A stretch of 64,000 bases of DNA from Antedon mediterranea (Eukaryota > Echinodermata > Crinoidea > Comatulida > Antedonidae). A program made the position numbers and the translations under genes. Shown piece by piece: positions 60,701-64,000 of this stretch (the stretch's first letter is position 1; every line of letters begins with the position of its first letter). The notes under the pieces are model-generated. The model saw only the letters and a list, made by a program, of their open reading frames with translations, was not told where the DNA came from and searched no databases. The stretch lies in contig NC_092676.1 in the NCBI RefSeq assembly GCF_964355755.1, forward strand, positions 20,008,288 to 20,072,287. Reading direction: 5' to 3'.

Positions 60701-61975
60701 TATATTTGGGCTCTCATACAATTTCTGAACAACCTCTGATCTTTCTTCTAGTGGTCTTGCTGTCAAATGTGATTTCCATTTCTTGAAACCGAACTATAAA
60801 TATGAAAAAGAGGAAACTTATTATTATTAGACATTAGGCATATTTATTTTCAGTGTTTTTATACAATTTAAATAGTAAAACCAGTGCATAATCTTTGTTG
60901 ATTAGAACGAATTATTTACAATAAAGTGTTTTGTTCAGTTTATTTTGTTGGGTTGATTATTTTTGGGTTATAATATGCTGAATTGTTTAGGGGTTAGGTT
61001 GATTATCTATGGGTTAAGTTTGATCTTTTTGTGTTTTTATAAATGTTTTTTTTAAATATTTCTTGTGTGGATATTTTCTGATATATTTATTGAAATGCTA
61101 TATTTTATCTTTATGTGCTACGGTACTCGGTAAGAGGGTTACACAGGCTCTTGTCATAGGGATTTAGTTGCCTTTTCTGTTTTGTGCCACTTACTTTTTA
61201 GTTGTTTGTTTGTTGTTGTTTTGATTGACAATAAAGAATGAGAATAAGAATATATAGTGTCATTAGGTATAAATATTTGGCTTTTAAAATCATGCAGCTG
61301 ATTTCATTTGCAACCATGATATGATACTTTTTAACAGTATCATCTTTACCACTCACCATGTGGTTTTGTTTCATTTTTTGCGCTTCAATCTCATTTTCGG
61401 CTTCAATGATGACAAATCCATCTTCATCAATCCTGTCGCCAGTGTGCGAGCGTTGTCTACCAAATCGTAGTCTTACATGACTGTTTGTTGAATGATCACT
61501 TCCTATACTGTTAATTGAACAATTCGAGTCTATACAGTAAAGTACCAAAATAACAAGAAAATAAAATGATTGACATGAAGATAGCAACTAAAGAAAACAA
61601 TTATTATCATTTGTTAATAAATAATTATTCTTCCATTCAGACTATTATTATTTATTTATTTATTTATTGTTGTTGGTTAATTTAATTTAAATACTAAATA
61701 GGCTAGCTAGGCCTAATATTATATTTATTAAATAATAATCATTGCAATCACTCCATTGTTTACCTACCTGAGTTAAATGTAGAACTCCTAGGCCTGGTAC
61801 CTCCAATATCGGTCACTACTGAAGGATCTGACTCATGTTCTGTACCGACCGTAGGCCTAGCTCTAGTGTCACTGATAGGTGTTCTGTTGGCGTTGGCCTG
61901 AGCAGCGTCGGCGTTAATTATGTCCATCACGTCGAGCTGAGGTCCATCTCCAACTTCATCTTGTTGTTCGTCCAT
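48669..61975 (-). CDS. cax1: Type II CAX-like cation/H+ antiporter, complete, 19 coding exons
   Basis: A member of the Ca2+:cation antiporter superfamily, CAX family, closest in layout to the type II CAX proteins (fungal VNX1-like, fish Cax1). These exchange cytosolic cations (Ca2+, or Na+/K+ in VNX1) for protons across vacuolar or other acidic-organelle membranes. Coding exons: 61975-61768, 61529-61357, 60793-60685, 60091-59978, 58902-58841, 58416-58291, 57660-57550, 56487-56416, 55853-55745, 55266-55190, 54401-54337, 53812-53620, 53042-52890, 52000-51844, 51426-51281, 50838-50744, 50131-50056, 49256-49145, 48745-48669. Phases match throughout; 2235 nt, 744 residues. A long acidic N-terminus (1-165) precedes about 13 hydrophobic segments. 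Alpha repeat 1: GAVLNATFGSIVEI (419-432, Glu431); alpha repeat 2: GGTILALAPSLPEILNG (629-645, Glu641). HSEQRFN (484-490) is a family signature. Substrate specificity cannot be read from the sequence. Confidence 0.93.
48886..49137 (+). mobile_element. tRNA(Leu/Ser)-headed SINE abutting an exon
   Basis: Same family as 31744-32080: GAGTGGTCGAGCGGTTAAGA head, TTCTGGTGGTAGAACGAGTC body, internal deletion before CACCCAGTATAAATAAATAA, and an A-run ending about 7 bp from the donor of antiporter exon 18. It is inserted antisense to the gene. Confidence 0.88.
49145..49256 (-). CDS. cax1: Antiporter coding exon 18
   Basis: Residues 683-719 plus one base of G720: KDMSFLLVFNDIHLWSVVLS and following, with FIDGKSDYFQG, a penultimate hydrophobic segment and its acidic loop. 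The donor GTAAG lies next to the SINE A-run. Confidence 0.93.
49303..49443 (-). mobile_element. MITE family M1, copy 7 (reverse form)
   Basis: Ends AAGCCTTGTTTACACTATTA and GATAGTGTAGACAGAGCTT; about 45 bp upstream of antiporter exon 18 in the intron. Confidence 0.85.
49738..49885 (+). mobile_element. Retroposon 3' tail (GGCGCTATATAAATATTG type)
   Basis: Near-identical in plan to 46356-46495, ending in (TTA)n; intronic. Confidence 0.75.
50056..50131 (-). CDS. cax1: Antiporter coding exon 17
   Basis: Completes S657 and encodes 658-682, IEIGSSVAVQVCLLQIPILV and five more, the hydrophobic segment following alpha repeat 2. Donor GTAAGT. Confidence 0.93.
50744..50838 (-). CDS. cax1: Antiporter coding exon 16 (alpha repeat 2)
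   Basis: Residues 626-656 plus two bases of S657: LFLGGTILALAPSLPEILNG with Glu641 in the ion-binding position, then VQFARQNN. Confidence 0.95.
50905..51215 (+). mobile_element. tRNA-derived SINE interrupted by an M1 MITE
   Basis: The head GTAGTGTAGCGGTAGTTTGG with B-box-like CCAGGGTTCATTCTT is followed, after the MITE at 51008-51156, by the tail GTTTATCTATCCTGTAATTG also seen at 57045-57075. The MITE therefore inserted into the SINE. Confidence 0.7.
51008..51156 (-). mobile_element. MITE family M1, copy 8 (reverse form)
   Basis: TACTACACTATCAAACTTTA at the left and GTAGTATAGACCGAGCTTTA at the right, interior as in copy 2, nested in a SINE. Confidence 0.8.
51281..51426 (-). CDS. cax1: Antiporter coding exon 15
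   Basis: Completes G577 and encodes 578-625: HHKPIVLWGRLKSCIILLIA and following, a membrane segment, then CADLVADNIDPLLRSTGLSE, which leads into alpha repeat 2. Confidence 0.94.
51844..52000 (-). CDS. cax1: Antiporter coding exon 14
   Basis: Residues 525-576 plus one base of G577: DDKLTPLVYTCTVLLPLAYF, then IGLVYTLKTHTFIFES, a membrane segment typical of the family. Acceptor CGTTTAG, donor GTTAGT. Confidence 0.93.
52060..52250 (+). mobile_element. SINE body fragment
   Basis: TAACGCAGGAGGCAAAGGCC and CCTGGTTTAGCACCAGC followed by repeated CTCTGGGGCCCCTGATGC-like words; related to the body at 17110-17230. Noncoding. Confidence 0.5.
52890..53042 (-). CDS. cax1: Antiporter coding exon 13 (family signature)
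   Basis: Residues 474-524, phase 0 at both ends: GISMVVGGVMHSEQRFNMHS, then GSSLLFISVAGAFTPTIF. The EQRFN signature at 486-490 is conserved in CAX type II proteins. Acceptor TTCTTCTCTTTCAG, donor GTAAGT. Confidence 0.95.
53620..53812 (-). CDS. cax1: Antiporter coding exon 12 (alpha repeat 1)
   Basis: Completes S409 and encodes 410-473: ISAQSSHAVGAVLNATFGSI, Glu431, then a cytosolic loop HQTSDDVDICYVDLVRSALT and a further membrane segment. Donor GTAAGT. Confidence 0.96.
54337..54401 (-). CDS. cax1: Antiporter coding exon 11
   Basis: Residues 388-408 plus two bases of S409: EFILSLISIFPMSYLIGMAI, a membrane segment immediately before alpha repeat 1. Confidence 0.93.
54595..54785 (-). mobile_element. 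tRNA-derived SINE (TGGCTTGGTGG family), reverse copy
   Basis: Read on the minus strand it has TGGCTTGGTGGTTATGATGC, GGGTTCAAGTCCTG and GACTTGTAATAAGACTTCG, close to the copy at 32180-32410. It is inserted in sense with the antiporter. Confidence 0.85.
54950..55015. repeat. TTGATTGATTGATTTTGATT microsatellite
   Basis: Short array of (TTGA)n with TTTT interruptions. Confidence 0.85.
55190..55266 (-). CDS. cax1: Antiporter coding exon 10
   Basis: Completes N362 and encodes 363-387: MLPIVLAAIVLGYFDPHNYY and ITPIM. Acceptor ATTTTAAATAG, donor GTAAGT. Confidence 0.92.
55519..55689 (+). mobile_element. MITE family M1, copy 9 (forward form)
   Basis: The centre has three GCTTAAATATGGTAGTGAAA-like units instead of two, making this the longest copy. 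Ends AACTCTGTCTACATTATCA and TAGTGTAGACAGAGCTT. It lies 55 bp from the donor of antiporter exon 9. Confidence 0.85.
55745..55853 (-). CDS. cax1: Antiporter coding exon 9
   Basis: Residues 326-361 plus one base of N362: WMRSHSKPREVIMCSYQAVN, then VYYYKFTIDGINIVIV. The CSYQAVNVYYYKFTIDG block is a strong type II CAX signature. The acceptor CATTTTCATATTAG gives phase 0; the donor GTATCC is weak but is the only one that keeps the frame and the family sequence. Confidence 0.88.
56416..56487 (-). CDS. cax1: Antiporter coding exon 8
   Basis: Residues 302-325: MNVIMLKHVLLLPPNKLSIK and SSNY. The LLLPP motif follows a membrane segment in related proteins. Acceptor TTCTTTAACAG, donor GTAAGT. Confidence 0.9.
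56870..57120 (+). mobile_element. tRNA-derived SINE
   Basis: A box TAGCTTGGTGGTTAACATG, B box GGGGTTCAATCCTG, body with ACTCCACTCTTGAGGCCTC, tail TTATCCATCCTGTAATTAG ending in an A-rich stretch. Related to 32180 and 50905. Confidence 0.8.
57550..57660 (-). CDS. cax1: Antiporter coding exon 7
   Basis: Residues 265-301: KPSFFVWAVFGLPLMSLVHT, then ITILVSGFFVIFIPVSK; two closely spaced hydrophobic segments. Acceptor AATTTACAG, donor GTAAGA. Confidence 0.94.
58035..58275 (+). mobile_element. Retroposon fragment with 3' CTATATAAATCAC tail
   Basis: Contains GTAAGCGCTGCACTGCTGG, then CAGTGCTTTGGTCTCTGGG and AAAGTGCTATATAAATCAC with an AATA-type tail. It resembles retroposon 3' ends and is noncoding. 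Confidence 0.5.
58291..58416 (-). CDS. cax1: Antiporter coding exon 6 (acidic cytosolic loop)
   Basis: Residues 223-264, 42 codons: KCEQELQGLESQDNVESEVL, then EDENIPIAITRGMSNTTESS. It is hydrophilic and acidic, likely an interdomain or regulatory loop. The acceptor (CCTAAATAAG) is weak, but phase and position fit; the donor is GTAAGA. Confidence 0.8.
58588..58744 (-). mobile_element. MITE family M1, copy 10 (reverse form)
   Basis: Interior as copy 2; the right end is shortened to GATAGTGCAGCTTTAG. Confidence 0.8.
58841..58902 (-). CDS. cax1: Antiporter coding exon 5
   Basis: Completes G202 and encodes 203-222: HFCLKLAWYMLWPFGRFVQK. The LAWYxxWPFG block is shared with fungal and animal type II CAX proteins. 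Confidence 0.93.
59025..59075. mobile_element. Fragment of AGGGGTGTC-family repeat
   Basis: GGGTTGGCTGTAGTGTTTAA and following bases match part of the element at 9978-10225. Confidence 0.4.
59109..59270 (+). mobile_element. MITE family M1, copy 11 (forward form)
   Basis: AATCTCTGTATACGCTATCA left end, TAGTGTAGACAGAGCTT right end, interior as copy 1. Confidence 0.85.
59645..59763 (-). mobile_element. MITE family M1, copy 12 (reverse form, shortened)
   Basis: The interior is as copy 2 but both arms are trimmed internally; right end AATAGTGTAGACAGAGCTT. It is followed by a retroposon-like TTTATATAGCGCAAATAA fragment (59785-59830). Confidence 0.8.
59978..60091 (-). CDS. cax1: Antiporter coding exon 4 (first membrane segments)
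   Basis: Completes S164 and encodes 165-201 plus one base of G202: TLSFGNVLYVILFGWWISLV, then YTLVAMLMFLTIIGKDY. GNVLYxxLFGWW is characteristic of the type II group. Confidence 0.95.
60589..60614. mobile_element. MITE family M1, right-arm remnant
   Basis: AAGTTTGATAGTGTGGACAG followed by AGCTT; only the terminal repeat is left. Confidence 0.6.
60685..60793 (-). CDS. cax1: Antiporter coding exon 3
   Basis: Residues 128-163 plus one base of S164: FGFKKWKSHLTARPLEERSE, then VVQKLYESPNIIKPFV. It is a hydrophilic stretch just before the membrane domain. Donor GTAAGT. Confidence 0.92.
61357..61529 (-). CDS. cax1: Antiporter coding exon 2
   Basis: Completes D70 and encodes 71-127: a serine-rich start, VRLRFGRQRSHTGDRIDEDG, FVIIEAENEIEAQKMKQNHM. 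Cytosolic and charged. Acceptor CTTTACTGTATAG, donor GTGAGT. Confidence 0.92.
61768..61975 (-). CDS. cax1: Antiporter coding exon 1 (start codon at 61975)
   Basis: ATG at 61975-61973 opens MDEQQDEVGDGPQLDVMDII, an acidic tail of 69 residues plus one base of D70. The ATG directly follows a CTGTGTCAG, so a splice acceptor just before the start is possible and the 5' UTR could be split. Donor GTAGGT. Confidence 0.88.
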
Positions 61976-62871
61976 CTGACACAGTTTCGTTTAATATAAG
62001 CTACTTACGCATTTATATCATATATTTTTAATGATGCATTGTTATGACAGATGAAAAAAAGTGGGAATAAGTAAAAAGGCAAAGCCTAAAAGAGCAAAGC
62101 ATGTGCAACATCAACACATGAACACTCCCACACCGCACACGTCTTCACACACACACCTGAAACAAAAATGACAACAAACGTCACGCATCATCGCCCAACT
62201 GCTGTCATATGTTCGTACCAGCACGTGATTGTTTTTCACGTGATCATGATACCTGGAAATGTTATTTGTTTACTGTCAGTGTAAGCGGATGTACTACTAC
62301 TACTAGGCCTAGTATATTATTAATTAACAGGATTGGATGATTGTTGTAGTGACCTAAACTACCTAAAGTAAACAAGTATGTATTTTAAATTTAGATTATT
62401 TTCTTTCTTATTATCAGAACTTAGTAAAAAATCACGTATTCGTCGGTTACAAAAAATGTTCACTTGAGGCCCTAAATATTACAGGACGTGACTCTCATGA
62501 CAAAAATAAAGGTCGTCTTTATTACATCGTTAGATATATCATCAATCAATCTGAAAAATGTCTCACTGGTGACATCATTGATCCCGTGGAAACAAACAGA
62601 TACTACTATATAATAATATCATTAATTTAATATTATAAAAAAACATTTCAGTGTATATTCAGTATCTGCTACTGAACTGTATATTCTCTTTACTTCTATT
62701 CTACTAATACATACTGACTTTTTCACATTTCTTTATATCATGATAAATGTAGCCTATTTTTTCCAATCAATCAATCAATCATTTTAATTGATCATTTAAT
62801 GAATAGATCGAGTGTGCCGTCTGAATCATGATATATAATATTAATTGATATTTATCTTTCAAATTTCATAG
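61976..62871. promoter_or_regulatory. Divergent promoter region with two CACGTG boxes
   Basis: About 900 bp separate the antiporter start (minus) from the plus-strand gene's first coding exon. CACGTG occurs at 62222-62227 and 62237-62242, the second as TCACGTGATC, with 15 bp between centres, about 250 bp upstream of the antiporter ATG. A CRE-like ACGTCACGC lies close by (62180). A plus-strand first noncoding exon must end in this stretch, since the coding exon at 62872 starts after an acceptor; GTATGT at about 62379 is a possible donor. Confidence 0.5.
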
Positions 62872-63134
62872 ATTTGGAGCATCTTAGTTGGGACTTTATT
62901 ATCATCATGTTTCAAAATATAACTGGGTCAGTTCAAAGGTTCTTGAGGTATAGCCTTTTGTCCAGACAACATATCAGACAAGTCTCTATCACCCAGCATT
63001 CCAGCACTAATCAAACAGAATTACCAGATTTCAAAACGAGTGTTGACGTTCATGAACACAAATTGGAAAGACCAAAAAGACCCGCTCCAAGGATTTCAAA
63101 AGAAGAGTTAAAAATACTGGAAAAAGATACAAAA
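62872..63134 (+). CDS. First coding exon of an unidentified, probably mitochondrial protein (partial gene)
   Basis: The acceptor AAATTTCATAG ends at 62871. ATG at 62907 opens 76 codons in phase with the donor GTATAT at 63135. The first 35 residues have no acidic residue and many Arg/Ser/Thr (MFQNITGSVQRFLRYSLLSR), the pattern of a mitochondrial presequence. The remainder is charged (HEHKLERPKRPAPRISKEEL). I do not recognise the family, and the rest of the gene lies beyond the window. The upstream frame from 62874 has no ATG before 62907, which supports this start. Confidence 0.6.
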
Positions 63135-63563
63135 GTATATTATTTTATTTACAAATAAATATAAAATATATAGTTGATTCAAGGTGATTTCTGATTGGTC
63201 AAAAGTTTTTATTATGCTTACAAATAGTAAAAAGAATCAGAATGTGAATTTCTTCCAGAGGTCCCAATTTGAAAAAAAAATATATCAATATCAAGAAAAC
63301 TTATTAAAGCAAGAGAGGCTCATCTTTTTCTCTTTAAAGTAAAATCATTATAAAACTATGAGGTCGCTATTAAAAAAATGTTTATTTATAGAACAATGTG
63401 CTTTTCAGATGTATCAAATGCAGAAAATGTGTTGAGGAAATGCATTTTTTTTTCGCCTTCTACTGTAGAGCTTGGAGGAGAACCCAAATAATACTTCTTG
63501 TGACCAGAAGTCAAACGTCTATACACACTGTGTCACATACAGAATAACCACCGTATAAACTCG

Positions 63564-63631
63564 GGTCTAATCCCACTTCTGGTCTAATCCCACTTCTGGT
63601 CTAATCCCACTTCTGGTCTAATCTCTTTCTA
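63564..63631. repeat. 17-bp tandem repeat with TAATCCC
   Basis: Four copies of GGTCTAATCCCACTTCT at 63564, 63581, 63598 and 63615; intron of the plus-strand gene. Confidence 0.92.
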
Positions 63632-63814
63632 CTATGTCTGATTTCACATACAGGCATATATCCCTGGGTATAGTCCCCATATTGATGTTTGGTCTGGATA
63701 TAGTCCTCTCTCTAGCCAGTTCAGATGAGTTTCTACAAGAAATTTTTACTAAAATCATTTTTTTTTTCAGAACAAGGCTTTCCCGGGTATAGTCCCACCT
63801 ACCAAAGTCGGCCC

Positions 63815-64000
63815 AATTTTGTGTTCTAGTGGGGTGGGATTATACCAGGGATATACAATATATGATTTTGTGTTCTAGTGGGGTGGGATTATACCAGGGA
63901 TATACAATATATGATTTTGTGTTCTAGTGGGGTGGGATTATACCAGGGATATACAATATATGATTTTGTGTTCTAGTGGGGTGGGATTATACCAGGGATA
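63815..64000. repeat. 49-bp tandem repeat running off the window end
   Basis: GTGTTCTAGTGGGGTGGGAT recurs at about 63821, 63870, 63919 and 63968 with TATACCAGGGATATACAATA between. At least 3.6 copies. It contains GGGATTA, the inverse of the TAATCCC in the array at 63564. Confidence 0.93.

Noticed and set aside
62872-63134. Identification of the plus-strand gene as GatC (glutamyl-tRNA amidotransferase subunit C)
   Set aside because: The presequence fits a mitochondrial protein, but the conserved GatC helix motif is not visible in this exon, so no name is given.

Overview
This is an AT-rich, intron-dense animal nuclear window with abundant short interspersed repeats and satellites. No bacterial, organellar or viral gene organisation is visible. 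GT-AG introns, tRNA-headed SINEs and a CAX-type antiporter point to an invertebrate, most likely a marine deuterostome such as an echinoderm. The species itself cannot be read from the sequence.

Two complete protein-coding genes could be assembled exon by exon on the minus strand, with matching splice phases throughout. The first is an NDR-family AGC protein kinase (STK38/STK38L type; 10 coding exons, 12819-34828, 471 residues). The second is a type II CAX-like cation/H+ antiporter (19 coding exons, 48669-61975, 744 residues). They lie head to tail, and a CCAAT/GC-box region near 46.1-46.2 kb is the likely kinase promoter. A third gene starts on the plus strand around 62.9 kb, divergent from the antiporter. 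Only its first coding exon, with a mitochondrial-type presequence, is inside the window. The roughly 900 bp between the divergent genes holds two CACGTG boxes.

Layout: 1-12.1 kb is gene-poor. It holds a small terminal-inverted-repeat element, a 5S-rRNA/tRNA-like SINE, two adjacent related 24-bp satellites (3.36-6.79 kb) and a 19-bp minisatellite (7.6-7.9 kb). 12.1-34.9 kb is the kinase gene. Its introns carry an 87-bp C-poor array, a TIR element with an AATATACCGTATAT motif, a 330-bp MITE with perfect 35-bp ends, a foldback-type element, a 17-bp G-rich minisatellite, a LINE fragment inserted into a MITE, and several SINEs. 35-48.6 kb holds the probable kinase 5' intron, a 1.4-kb hAT-like nonautonomous element, the candidate promoter and plain AT-rich DNA. 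48.6-62 kb is the antiporter gene with SINEs and MITEs in its introns. 62-64 kb is the divergent promoter, the partial gene and two short tandem arrays.

The most interesting signals are: an 89-bp triplication that copies the 3' splice site of kinase exon 4 into two upstream decoys, each with an in-frame stop; one MITE family present in about 13 copies from 12 kb onwards; the multi-level organisation of the paired 24-bp satellites; the foldback element; and CLEAR-like E-boxes upstream of a presumed vacuolar/lysosomal antiporter. No wholly new protein system was found.
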